The notes: generated by a model from the sequence alone, not told the origin. DNA of 37,144 nucleotides from Trachelipus rathkii (GCA_015478945.1 JABUQX010059970.1:1-37144); one strand, 5' to 3'. Shown: positions 9,561 to 21,056, counted from the first letter of the stretch. Program-made: numbers and translations.

Positions 9561-11165
9561 AATGAGGTGATTGAATGATCACTTTAACAAGCAAGAACGC
9601 GAGGGTGATTAGATTTAGGGAAAGAGGTCAGACCCCAACCAGGCAACACTAGGATGGGAGCAACGGAGTCAGCAAAGTATAAACTTCATCATTAAGAGAA
9701 CGGCAGTACACCTTTCTCAAAGAGATGTTGAGAAAGTTAAGGATGTTATACTGTGTTTGCAAATGAGTAAGGAGGAATCTGAGATATCTCTTGCAGAATC
9801 GGTGTTAAGAGGCCACGCAATTGGTACTTGGAGTCGCTTCTCGAAAACGAAAAGCTTGTGCACATAATGGCTATTCCGCCTTCGAAAGAGAGAGGCGCCT
9901 CACACTGTGATTCACTTCAGGGCTCACCCGGGGACGATCGAGAAGGCTCCAGCATGGACAGAAGATCGCCTCGTTTTGAGGCATGGGCTGCTACATCTAG
10001 CCGTGTAGTATAGTTTCGGAGAAGGACTGACAGTATACTATCGATCAGCCCACTCTAATCCAGACTGGTGCGATCGGAATTAAGCCTGCGAAATGTAAAG
10101 ACGTAATAGGAAATTGGCGAAATACCTAAAGATTTTGAGGAAGAGATGACGTAACAAAGGCTCAGACAAGCAGAATGACAATATCGTTTTCAGGAGTATT
10201 AAATTGCTCGGTGCATTGATGCAATAGGTGGTCATCCTAGAATGAGTCCTGAGAAGTTTGACTTGATGAAGACCTTACCAGAATGAGGTAGAACGCAATA
10301 ATAGGTCTTAACGGCTATTCCGGACGGATTAGTAACGGTGGACTTAGGTTTCTATCTAACTCCAACAAACATTTTATTTCTGAATAGTATTGTTGAGGTT
10401 TGGTGGGTGAGAATAGAAACAATAAGCCATGGGAATGTCACCAAAAGTTGAAAAATATTCTCAATAGCTAGCCTGAAGGATTGCCTTTACAAGAAATAAA
10501 AGCAGCCTAAGGGCAACCGGCATACATAAGACCAAGGTATCAATACACATAAAATGAGAGAGAATGTCGCGTCGCTGGGATAGGAGTACGATGTCATTTG
10601 AATCCGAGAGCAATAAGAATAAATAACTCTCAGAACATTGACCTGCGGAAGCCTATGTCAGAGATAAAGGTGGGCGTGAATAGAACAACAGAAGAGCACC
10701 GACAAACTGGATGCATCTGTCTACACAGACAGGACATTTTAATAAAGCAGACGCCAGGAAAGCTGCATCCCCTAATTTGGAAACAGAGCAGCCGAAGCAG
10801 TTTAAATGGAATGAACCCAATATCTCTACTCATTCGCTGTAATATAGCTCTTTATCAGCGTAAAAAAAAACAAGAACTCCACCAAGAACCCATCCCCCCC
10901 CGTTGAGCAATGCATTCCCCTCGCTAATGTCTATGCATTCAGATTATAACAAATGACTTACTTTATGCGAGATGCCAGAAACCGATTTTCGAGAAACAAC
11001 AAACTAGGAACGTTTCTGAAGAAAAACGCACTGGCGCCTCTCTAGACAGACGGAGAAGACGACTGAATACTAATTTTACTCATTATTGCAGGTATGACGG
11101 TCAGCGACAATTGGGTCTTTGAAATCTGAAACTTCAGATGTCTTCCCAGGTTGGGAAATACAGCG
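9561..11165. other. Balanced-GC region with short open stretches
   Basis: No family is recognised. On the + strand a 50-codon open stretch without stops runs from about 9720 to 9869 (RDVEKVKDVILCL near its start, ESVLRGHAIGTW near its end). Another runs from about 9900 to 10012 (IHFRAHPGTIEKAPAWTEDR). A third, broken by several stops, spans about 10115-10305 (AIGGHPRMSPEKFDLMK). A 102-aa frame is at 10598-10906 (+). They look more protein-like than the rest of the window, so this may be a decayed retroelement or gene, but this is weak. Confidence 0.3.
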
Positions 11166-11275
11166 AGCATTCACACTACTACTACCTCACTACTACTCCA
11201 CTACTACTAACACACTAATATAAATAATATACATAATAATCAATAAAATATACAATATACATTAAGTTAAATATT
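11166..11275. repeat. G-poor low-complexity block
   Basis: ACTACTACCTC words followed by AT-rich ACATAATAAT sequence, almost free of G on the + strand. Confidence 0.65.
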
Positions 11276-11880
11276 AATCATGATGGATGATGAGATGGTT
11301 TGGTAATATTGAAATGATGAATGATCTTCATGATTCGAACGGGAGTGAAGTTGATTTTCGCTGATGAAGCTATACTATTATGTTATGAGGCAGTCTCTCT
11401 CTTCCTTCTATATGCACAACGCGCTCTCTTCGATTCGATATTCATCTATCCACGCTCAAAAGTCGGTCCAACAAGTTAAGTGGTCTTTCTGCAGTCCACG
11501 TAAAATATTATTTCATTCCATTAGTCCGTCATTACTTATCTAGGTTATTATTCATCTATTCGATGCTCATTTATCTATTATTAATTATTATTATTATTAT
11601 TATTTACAAATTATATTCCTGTTCCTTCAAACGGTACTTTGCCGTGAGGTGTGAAGGAGAGCTAATTATACTTTCTTGAGCATTTGTGTCAGACTAACTT
11701 TCTGCACTCCGACACGCAGGACATCTCATTTGAAACGGGACTCAAAAGGATACTCGGCGTCGAGATCCGCCGCGGGAACTGTCACTCAGCTTACACACGT
11801 GAAAAGAGGAAAAAAAAAACACAAATTATGGATCGTCTATTGAAGCAAACTTCAAAGTGCGCCACACGCACACACCCCAT
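11276..11880. other. Mixed DNA with an (ATT)n tract
   Basis: A short (ATT/TTA)n run lies at about 11576-11604. The rest is ordinary mixed sequence. A 75-aa frame on the + strand (11684-11911) shows no known motif and ends in the following low-complexity block, so it is not called as a gene. Confidence 0.45.
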
Positions 11881-12180
11881 ATCTCAATATAACTACACAC
11901 CCTTATATTAACACTATAACATAAAAACTAGTATATATACATAACTATCATATGATAAATACAATAACTCAGCAATATATATTATATAACTATACCATAC
12001 ATCTATAATCATAAACCATAATATACAAAAGATAATTAATAATAAAAAACATAAACTATAGCACCCCTAATAAAATCAATATAAATAAGAATCTAACTAT
12101 ATAATAATATTCATATACACACGGTACAATATTATAAGTACTATATCCAAATAAATATAAACCCAAATAAAGGAATATAG
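11881..12180. repeat. G-poor AT-rich block
   Basis: Sequence dominated by A, T and C with very rare G, made of ATATA, ACTATA and CATAA words. No gene is supported. Confidence 0.65.
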
Positions 12181-13600
12181 TTAGAGAGAAGAGGATATCA
12201 AGGGGTTATGAGCCATCCAAACAATCATGGATTATTTATTTAGAGATCAAAAAATTTTTAATCAAAACAAATTAAAAAAGGTATAGTATAGAAAGGAAGA
12301 AATCATTGGCTTGGCGAGTGCAGATTTTTAGGCTTAATGGTTGTTGAAGCAAAAGAGAAGGATGTCTGGCAGAGTAAACACAAAACGAAGGTTGAAATAA
12401 ATAGTAAACTAACAATTATAGTAATAAATATGAATAATTGTTACTTTAACCAATGAAAAAAAAGATTTTAAAGAAGTGTTGTAAGCTGCCGAAAATACTT
12501 CAGCATATTGTACAAAGTTGGTTCTATTCCATTCATGTGGAGTATTTAATTAACATTAAAACTTTCATTGCACAAGTGAAAACAGACTATAACTCATTTT
12601 TAGTTCAACCAAGGCGAACAATTCAATTTTAATAGAAAAAATAAACGATTTTGTCAAGAGACCAGTATATCGGGACAAAACCTCAAGAATTTCTTGCGAA
12701 ACAAAGATGGCTGAAAATACACGATGTATTCATACAGATTTAGAGAAATCTTTAAAACAATTGAGATGGATTATGGCCGTATCCTGAATCTAGTGTTTAA
12801 ATCTCAGAATCTTTCGAAGAAGACTGTAATCAGCTAGCATCTGCTAATTAGATATATGACAGATTTAATCATGATATCAACATTCAATATTACTTCTCAA
12901 CTCTTCCGATTATGTACTCCCACCTGTAGTTTTCAAGTCTCTCCCTCCTCATCAATGCCAGTAATCATATTGAAAATGTTTTTATGCTTGTTTTCAAATT
13001 CTGTACAAACATCTTAGAAATTTTTTCTAATCATTTTTGTAGTCAAGAGAACTTCTGAATATTCGTATAACTGATTAGAGTGAGAATGAACAGCGTGAGT
13101 CAACAATAATCGTAAAGATATCGACTGTTTTTTCTAAACAGCAGTGTAGAGACTAACAATAGTCATAAACCGTGCACCCATAAGTCCATGACTATAAACA
13201 TCTTAAGTAAGTCCAATTTCATCGATATGTGTACACATTTAACGAATATTTAACATAATAAATTAATCCGATTCTCTATAATAGTATCATTGATTGATTA
13301 TAACACCTCACCGATCTCCTTAGGATTTCATCTCACTCCAAGTGACTTCGGAAAGACAATTCGTCTACTTTTAAAATTCTCAAATATCTCCAATTCATAC
13401 CAGGGGAACGAAAGACTCACAAGAATCCAGAAATGCATGGAACAATTTACGGTTTTGACTTTTCCCTACTAAATATTAAGAGATCAAGAAGAAAATTTAC
13501 CTTCTCAATACACAAAACATAGCATTTTTTCGTCACATATATGAATTTGCATAATCATATCAATGATAATTATATCTTATAAAGACATTCTAAGCGCAAG
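12181..13600. other. AT-rich unique DNA, no recognised gene
   Basis: About 1.4 kb of AT-rich, non-repetitive sequence. The one small frame (13290-13472, +, 60 aa) is short, unmatched and not supported. I see no RNA gene. Confidence 0.5.
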
Positions 13601-13795
13601 TAAGGATATATATATATATAATATATATATATAATATAGTATATATATATAAATATATATAATATATTATATATACCTATACTATTAACTCACTCAATAT
13701 ATATATATACCTAACACTAAATACATATACCTATAATAATACGATAGACATCTCATATAATACAAGTATATTACTATATACTCACTCAGTACAAC
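13601..13795. repeat. (TA)n and G-poor block
   Basis: (TA)n at 13608-13675 passes into ACTCACTC/ACCTATA sequence that is poor in G on the + strand. Confidence 0.75.
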
Positions 13796-14220
13796 TCCAC
13801 ACAAGAGGCTTTCGCTGTCAGCAGTCTGGATCAATCATCTTCTTCTGCCGAAACTCTTAATCTAGAGCAACTTTTAGAAACTATTATCTCGGCGCATGTA
13901 TATTCCGACAGCCGACGTCTCGAGTTACACACTCTCAAGGTCAGGGTGTTCTGCCTTTAAGCATAACTAGAATCTTTCATATACAAGAGTCAACATCCTC
14001 TCAAAACTCGTTCTCCAACACCAGAAGCTCTCCAGAAGGTCTTAGCATTCTAGGCACGAACAAAGATCTACGCACGCCACGTAATACAAAGCCAAAACAG
14101 GGCGAGAAAGGACCCGGATTGCTTAGACCACCTCAGATAAGCCACTAAATACAACATGAGCAAGAAAAAATCTTCCCAATCTTGTCCTGACAACGCTAAC
14201 AGAAACTTCCACAATTAATC
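13796..14220. other. Unique island with an ATG-less open stretch
   Basis: About 420 bp of balanced composition between two G-poor blocks. On the + strand a frame without an ATG stays open from roughly 13785 to 13962 (contains SSAETLNLEQLLETIISAHV) and then stops. It could be an exon-like or decayed coding piece. Frames of this length also arise by chance, so no gene is called. Confidence 0.3.
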
Positions 14221-14465
14221 TTTGGTAGCAAATATATAACTATTGCATATCTACTCACAACTAACATAATATAAATAGAAATACTATATAATACATACAG
14301 AGCAAAAAACATAAAGATAGAATACTTATAACAAACCAAATACTATAGACTACATAATAAATATATACTCGGTCACTATATATTACTATTACAACCATAA
14401 ACTTATATAATCATCATACTAAATTCATTAGCAAAAACTACGATATTACTCATACTCCTAATCAT
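14221..14465. repeat. G-poor AT/C block
   Basis: The + strand is rich in A, T and C and has little G. No gene is supported. Confidence 0.6.
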
Positions 14466-14486
14466 AATTAAAAACAAGTAAGATGA

Positions 14487-14518
14487 TGTGTGTGTGCGCG
14501 CGCGCACGCTCGCGCGCG
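14487..14518. repeat. TG/CG alternating tract
   Basis: An alternating purine-pyrimidine run of TG followed by CG repeats (14487-14508), then a second CG run (14511-14518). Such tracts can adopt Z-DNA. It is a rare CpG cluster in AT-rich surroundings. Confidence 0.75.
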
Positions 14519-14519
14519 T

Positions 14520-15633
14520 TTTCTTATTTATTATAAAGTTGAAGAATGGCTTTTAAAAAAGAATGATCATATATGCTTTTAGGACAATACTATGTCAATA
14601 AATCGAATGTAACATTTAAATAAATTGGCAATGCAATGGCACTCACGCTGGCACTGGCACTCAAACAACAATCACGTTTGTTCTTTTTCCCCTAATTCCT
14701 ACAGACCTTATCTGATCACTTATACTTTTCTAATTTAATTTATTTTCTTTATTTTTCAGAGTAGTTCTTTACTATATTCTTATCGTTCCAATAATAATAA
14801 TAATATATATAAAAAAGAATAAAAATAAATAAAAATAAAAATATAAATGAAAAAAATAAAAAGTAAAAAAATAATAATAATAATAATTTTTTGTTGTTGC
14901 TAATTTGAAATTTATTTTAGGCAACATTTTTGGATCTTAAGTTATTTAACAGATTAATTTTTTTTTTTTCCATTTTTTTCCTTCAGAAAATCTGGGGCGG
15001 GGGGGGGGAATTGAAAAATGTTGAGAATATCCTTCCGCATGAATTGGATAAAAAAGAAAAAAAAAAAATAAAAAGAACTAATTCCGCTTGTAATATTTCG
15101 GTGAAATCGACGACTTCGGCAGACGTGTGCTATCATATTGGGTTATTGTCTGAAGGTGTTTGGAGATCGCAACTCTGCTTTGTATACACCATACAATCAT
15201 ATGATTGATATGAATTCTGCTAAAATAATTTTATCTTGCTAAAACGTAGAGAACAAAAATTATCGAATCCTTTATTATAAAAATACAAAAAATTTCAACA
15301 AAAATCCAGAAGAAATAAAAATTGATAACCTTGGGAATAATTTTTTAATGAATGAAAACATAATTGGCTTCTTGGAAAAATGTTTTAGATGTTTGGTCGA
15401 ATCCACTAAAGCTGTCTGGTGTTTATATAATGAGATTTATTCCTCTTTTAATCGTTTTCGGGATTTCTCACAATTCTCGTTGACTCCCCGGTCCAGGTGT
15501 AGGGTCGAAGAGCTTCGTCTATCAGTATAAAATTTTCTTAATCTATAGACTCCATTTTATACTGTCTGTTACATAGTATTTTACTGTTTTACCCGCTTTT
15601 AATGTTTCAATTACATGGGTTTAGTTCGTAGAT
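14520..15633. other. AT-rich DNA, no recognised gene
   Basis: Long A and T runs, ATA/AAT microsatellite near 14788-14890, and a nine-G run near 15000. Frames at 14930-15208 (+, 92 aa) and 15348-15530 (+, 60 aa) have no recognisable domain; the first includes translated homopolymers. Nothing firm is called. Confidence 0.45.
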
Positions 15634-15815
15634 GTAAAGATTAATATATATATATATAATATATTATAAAATAAACAATATATAATATATATAATATATA
15701 TTATATATATATTAAATAATAATAATATTAATATAATATAAATATACTTAATATAAATATAAATAATATATATAATAAATCTAATATATATAAATAAAAT
15801 AATATATAAAAAATG
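15634..15815. repeat. (TA)n / AATATA microsatellite
   Basis: Imperfect TA and AATATA repeats that run up to the left flank of the foldback element. Confidence 0.8.
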
Positions 15816-15833
15816 ATATAAAGTCCCTTGAGG

Positions 15834-16066
15834 TAATATATTTTCAAAATGGAAGTAAAATATTATTTATTAAAACAAAATCAATCATTAATAATCACAA
15901 AAAAAAAATAGGATGCTGAGCTTCATAGTTAAAATAAATAAGTGAATGGAATATGATTTCTGTGTTGAAATATTAGTAACTGTTTTTAATTATTTATTTT
16001 GTGTATTTTATATATAAGTTGTATATGTATTAATAAATAATTTTACTTCATTTTGAAAAATATTTT
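15834..16066. mobile_element. Foldback (MITE-like) element
   Basis: The left arm at 15834-15873 and the right arm at about 16030-16066 are inverted copies of about 37-40 bp with a few mismatches and small indels (core TTTTCAAAATGGAAGTAAAA against TTTTACTTCATTTTGAAAA). They enclose an interior of about 156 bp with no ORF. Size, AT-richness and terminal inverted repeats fit a small non-autonomous DNA transposon. I cannot see a clear target-site duplication because both flanks are AT-rich, so the superfamily is not assigned. Confidence 0.55.
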
Positions 16067-16129
16067 ATAACGAATCTATCACGAATAAATAACTAACTAC
16101 GAGTATTTGTATACCATAATAAGAATCAA

Positions 16130-16807
16130 TATATACGGTATATACTATATATATATTTATATATACTATATAATAGTATATATAATATTATAGCCCCGCA
16201 CCTAAAATAATATATATACCTACACTACACCTAGACCCCAATCATCTACCTCTATATATATAGTATCCGTTACATACTACTAAGATACAACACCCCTATG
16301 ACCCGGCACTATCAAAACTGTATCACTATATATAGCCACTACACTCGTATGGAATATATATATACCTACTATGACACTATACCTCCCCTACCGCCACCCT
16401 AACACCTTCCAGGCCAAACTTACTTCTATACCCATATATATTCTATACCTATCTATATATATATACTGCACTATATACTATACTATATACTCACCTAAAC
16501 CCAGCATGTATATACATACCCTACCAACTACCTGTATATATAATATATATATATAACTACTATACCTAGCCACACACACACATACCCCTCCCACCCTATA
16601 CACATAACTATCATGACTACCCACATAACGACTACCCACCATACTTACAATATATATAATCACTCATATACTATTATACCTAAATATAATAACTAATAAA
16701 TATAATATATATATATATTATTTAATATATATATACTGTATAACATATAAATTACTTTATCTATAACATATCAATACTAATAATATATATATATATATAT
16801 ATATAAT

Positions 16808-16839
<32 letters not shown>

Positions 16840-17285
16840 ATATAAACCCCAATATATTCTATAATCACCTACTATTAATACATAACATATACTACACAAG
16901 GTAAACTAAAACCCGCCTATACTCATACTACCCAAAAACCTAAATAAAAATAATAAAATACAGCACTTAAACCACATGATAGTAATATACCCCATATAAA
17001 TAAACCTACTAACCCTCATATTTACATATATATACCAAATTACCAATCATACTTATAGGTATCATATTATATGAACCATACTACCTCGCACCGCACTAAT
17101 ATACCTGTATAGATAGAAGTATATATATATAACTACTATATATTAACAATAAATAACTATCAGCCGAACAATTATTAACAACAGACTTAAGTAGGATATA
17201 AAACTTATACCTAATATTTACTAAACCCAACACAGCTCCTTCACATATATAATATATTATCACCCATCAACCAATATAGTGTATC
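16130..17285. repeat. Longest G-poor, TA-interrupted block
   Basis: About 1.15 kb in which C far exceeds G on the + strand, with repeated CCTATA, ACTAC, CCCTA and ATATAT words and (TA)n at 16690-16850. The overlapping small frames on both strands here (16371-16556 and 16478-16663) are products of the low complexity. Confidence 0.75.
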
Positions 17286-17880
17286 ATACTATGGTAAATG
17301 TTTGGTACTGTGATGAATGATGTGTGTAGTGTGTAAGAGACAATAGGCTAATTAACCAAATTGCACGCCTTATCACTAAATCTAAATCAGAAGTGAAATG
17401 ATAAATTGGAAAAGCTCATCATATTTAGAGACAACATTTTACACAGACACACATCCGGAAAATAAATTAAAAACCAAAAATGGAAAAAAAAAAGAAATAC
17501 ATTAAATGGAATAAGTGAAGCGCTTTTGCTTCCGTGGGAAGCTCAACACCTGAAGTCCGATGTGAAGATCTAGACTGATTTCCCACATTCTCAGTCGCCT
17601 TCTACGAGTCAGCCACCAGTTTTTCTACTACTTGTTCCCGAAATGTAACATCAAATATCGCGACGGTCTGTTTTGGCTAACATAATTGTCATGTTATATC
17701 TCACTATCCCACTTCATTTCACTTTAGTGACCATAATGCGTATTCTCTTCTTTCAAACTAAAAAAAAAAAACGAGAAATAAGTTCACTTATCTTTTTTAT
17801 TATTTCACTTTATGTTTTGAGATCAACCTTTTTTAAAAAAAAAAAAAAAGTTAAATGAAAATTAAATGCATATTGAACGA
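17286..17880. other. Mixed AT-rich DNA, no recognised gene
   Basis: Ordinary sequence with A runs of 12 or more near 17760 and 17837. A short, more GC-balanced patch lies at 17515-17680. The 61-aa frame at 17673-17858 ends in a poly-Lys stretch coded by the A run and is not a gene. Confidence 0.45.
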
Positions 17881-18130
17881 CGCAGCAACAAATACACACA
17901 CACCACCACACACACTAGAAAACCTAACTAATATCGTATAATAATATATAATACTGATATCATATATAATATATATATATCCTACTACCAAACAATAATA
18001 TAATATATAATATATCTAAATACAATATACAAGATCATTCAATAACAACTTACCTATACACAGACTCAATATAATAAATTATAATACAAATAAAAATATG
18101 AATATTCACTATAGATAATACTGGTGATAA
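17881..18130. repeat. CA-rich and TA-rich low complexity
   Basis: A short (CA)n at 17894-17915 followed by G-poor AT sequence. Confidence 0.6.
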
Positions 18131-18183
18131 AATATACAACAACAACCTCATAAATGTTGACCTTCCGCTTATGATTAATGGGC

Positions 18184-18429
18184 TCATCCGAGGCTCCCAA
18201 TTCTCGCCTTTAGCGCAAATTGTTGCGATGGTGACGAGCACCACACAACCGAACCGCCCCCCAGATGAGGGCGACTCGTCAGGAGATGAATGGATATGGA
18301 TCTGTCGAAGCTATATTTCCTTCTGCACTTCTTGTAAGCTGTCACTACCCAGAGGCTGAACACCCCAATCACAGGCAGTATCCATACCTCTTCGCATCGG
18401 CTCTCTAGGGAACACATACTATCAATCAT
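18184..18429 (-). other. Unassigned 81-aa frame with a membrane-like segment
   Basis: The frame starts at an ATG at 18427-18429. It has a hydrophobic stretch (WILPVIGVFSLWVV, about residues 16-29) followed by a basic cluster (YKKCRRK), the pattern of a single membrane span with a cytosolic basic flank. It sits in a 300-bp patch of balanced composition between repeats. Two overlapping frames (18050-18244 minus, 18171-18359 plus) weaken the case. No family is recognised and it may be chance. Confidence 0.2.
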
Positions 18430-18477
18430 CTAAAATATCAACAGGAGACCCTGTTTAAAATATAATTCATAAATATA

Positions 18478-18530
18478 TTATTATTATTATTATTATTATT
18501 ATCTCATTATTATTATTATTATTATTATTT
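18478..18530. repeat. (ATT)n microsatellite
   Basis: About 50 bp of TTA/ATT trinucleotide repeat with one CTC interruption. Confidence 0.9.
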
Positions 18531-18559
18531 TATATTAATTATCTATTTTTGAATAAAAA

Positions 18560-18790
18560 GCAAAAAAAACAATATATTATAGGGCACATATTATACAATA
18601 TACTAATATATATATTTATATACACCTCTCTTTTAATCTATTTACACTATATACTAATAAACTATTAAATATAACATATATCATAAAATACGTACCCATA
18701 CCTATAATATTAACATATATCATCACTTTAACTAATATACAACCTAAAAAATAATATCTATACCCCTAATTATAATAATATTCAAGAGCA
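18560..18790. repeat. G-poor AT block
   Basis: AT-rich, C-containing and nearly G-free + strand. Followed by an unremarkable 250-bp patch (18790-19040) with no recognised feature. Confidence 0.6.
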
Positions 18791-19049
18791 AAAACACAAC
18801 AGACGCGCGTGAAAAGGGAACAAAATTAACGATTATTATTTAATCGTGAAATGAGAAATTAAAACCCCAGGGCGCGAGGGAGAGGACGCAAGGCGTAAAC
18901 GTTTCGAATACTAAATCTGTGATCCTCTGTAACAGACGCAACTAAGGAAATGTAAATGAAACGAACAAAAACTGTTTAGAAAACAATGAACGAAAATAAA
19001 CGGAGGCAGATTCATACTTCTTGAGAGGACTCCTTAGTAAAAAAATTAC

Positions 19050-19605
19050 TTATTATATATATATATATGGACCCCATATACTCATATATAATAATATTAT
19101 ATAATAATAATATAATAAATAACTATATATAATAACAATTCGATAATATAGACAGTTTTAAATTTGAGACCGATAATACTTAATAATACTATATTATATA
19201 TATACTAATATTTTATCAAAAGAAAATAAAGTAATAAACATAATATTATATATATAAATGTATATATTATATAATCAATATTGATTATAATATAAATATA
19301 TATATATATTACTATAATAACAATTATATACATATATACATATATTATAATACCTATTATACAACTATATATATATATAATAATAATAAATATATATATA
19401 CCATACTATATAATACTAATAATTATTATAACACTAATAGTACAACTATACTATACTAATAGTAATAATATATATAATAACATAATAATATTATAATCAT
19501 AATATATTACCTATTAATATAATATATAAATTATAAGATAAAAATTATATATTATCATTATACATATAACTATATATTACTAATATATATAATTATTATA
19601 AAATT
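19050..19605. repeat. Degenerate (TA)n / (TAA)n tract
   Basis: About 550 bp of TA, TAA and TATAAT mixtures with no unique core. No gene. Confidence 0.8.
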
Positions 19606-19610
19606 TAACA

Positions 19611-19762
19611 TGGGCGTAGCAGGGGGGGGGCAAGGGATGGGGGGGCACTTGCCCCCTAAAATCTTGGCGAAATAATAAAATTATGTAACTATAAATGTAA
19701 TTACAAAAGACGTATTTTAAAGGGTTAGTAGTAGAAAACTGAAAAAAAATACATCTAATCAT
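19611..19762. mobile_element. G-run hairpin repeat (possible DNA transposon end)
   Basis: It begins TGGGCGTAGCAGGGGGG. GGGGGCAAG at 19626-19634 pairs perfectly with CTTGCCCCC at 19648-19656. The tail continues AAATCTTGGCGAAATAATAAAA. The phrase GGGCGTAGC plus a G run is, from my general knowledge, common in dispersed invertebrate repeats and resembles ends of hAT-type elements. That family link is inference and no second end was found. The 60-aa minus frame over it is Pro/Cys-rich because it translates the G run. Confidence 0.35.
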
Positions 19763-20095
19763 CTAGAATAATGAAGATTAGTATACTCTAATATTACTAA
19801 ACGTATTATAATTATTACATATAATTTTTCTAAAGTTTTAATGTTGTTCTTTTTTTTCTTATTAGGCTTAAAGTCAACTAGCTTTTGTGCTTTTATACAG
19901 GCTGGATTCTTTTGACATTATTCTCCGCTAGAACTTTCAGAATGTCGAAAGCTTTTGATTGACGGTGCAAACGCTGTTATAAATCAATCTCGGAAGGCTA
20001 GCCCGTTGATTCAGAAACCTGCAAGACCACACACATTAATACAAACAATTGCAGAAAAAATAAAAGAAATATATACAGCAAAATTTGAAGACACA
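19763..20095. other. Unique AT-rich DNA, no recognised gene
   Basis: Ordinary sequence with a T8 run near 19850. I see no frame or RNA gene that can be supported. Confidence 0.45.
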
Positions 20096-20480
20096 TTAAA
20101 TTTATTTATATAATATATATAAATATATTGATCAATATATTATATATATAATATAATATATATAATTATTAATAATATATAATATATAATATAATTATAT
20201 AATATATATAATATAATATAATATTATTATATAGATACTATAATATATAATATAAAATATATATAATAATATTATATATTATAAATAATAATCATTAACA
20301 TCTCGTTAGCAACTTGTTCTTACTCCTGATCATTAATCCTATATTTAAATTATTTTTATACATTTATATATTATATATTATATAATAAATTTATATATAT
20401 ATTATAACATATAAAATATAATAATCTATATATATATATAATATGATATAATTAAATAATAATTATATCTATAATAATAT
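20096..20480. repeat. Degenerate (TA)n tracts
   Basis: TA-rich repeats at 20100-20290 and 20350-20480, separated by about 50 bp of unique sequence. Confidence 0.8.
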
Positions 20481-20691
20481 ATTACTATCACAAAGTAAAA
20501 AGGTATACTTGCTATTAGATATAAATTTAACAAAATCAACATCATCACAATCTTCTGGATAAATATAGATTCAAAAATAAAAAAACACCTCTAAATAACA
20601 AAAAACAAAATAAAATTAATAACAACAGCGTATAAATTAATAAATAAATAATACCTACAAATATGCATATTATTGCAAAGGGGGTCGGAAA

Positions 20692-20774
20692 GTATCCCCT
20701 TCTTTATGACGCAACCTCGTCGTAGACGAGGTTACATCATCAAAAGAAGGGGGTACCAAGTTTGAGGGGGATAC
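20692..20774. repeat. Long hairpin with GTA loop
   Basis: The arms 20693-20721 and 20725-20755 are complementary. The inner stem AACCTCGTC/GACGAGGTT (20713-20721 and 20725-20733) is a perfect 9-bp stem around GTA. The outer stem CCCCTTCTTT/AAAGAAGGGG (20697-20706 and 20743-20752) is a perfect 10-bp stem. A mismatched segment of 6 and 9 bases lies between. GTATCCCC at 20692-20699 can alternatively pair with GGGGATAC at 20767-20774. It could be a structured RNA, a foldback transposon end or a fixed palindrome. No ORF is near. Confidence 0.65.
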
Positions 20775-21050
20775 GAGATCTCTAACACTCCCTAAAAGAT
20801 GGGGTGGATAAATTTATTATAAGAAAAGATTAATTACGTCGAATAAGGATAGCAGCCTTGATATTTTTTCTCCATTTTAGCTCACTTCTCTCTTAAATAA
20901 TATTTAATAACTTTACATATTCGACCCAAAAGGGCAAAACCAGTCCAAAGATTTGATAGGTCAAAACTCAATAGACATAGTGATTGGATAGTTATGGAAA
21001 GGAACAACATGTTTAAGAAGTATTAAAAAAAAAATTAAGCTTATAATTCT
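20775..21050. other. Unique AT-rich DNA
   Basis: No ORF or RNA gene is supported between the hairpin and the following (TA)n tract. Confidence 0.4.
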
Positions 21051-21056
21051 ATAAAG

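Noticed and set aside
16371..16663. Overlapping Tyr/Pro-rich frames on both strands
   Set aside because: They lie in a G-poor, TA-interrupted block and mirror each other; low complexity explains them.
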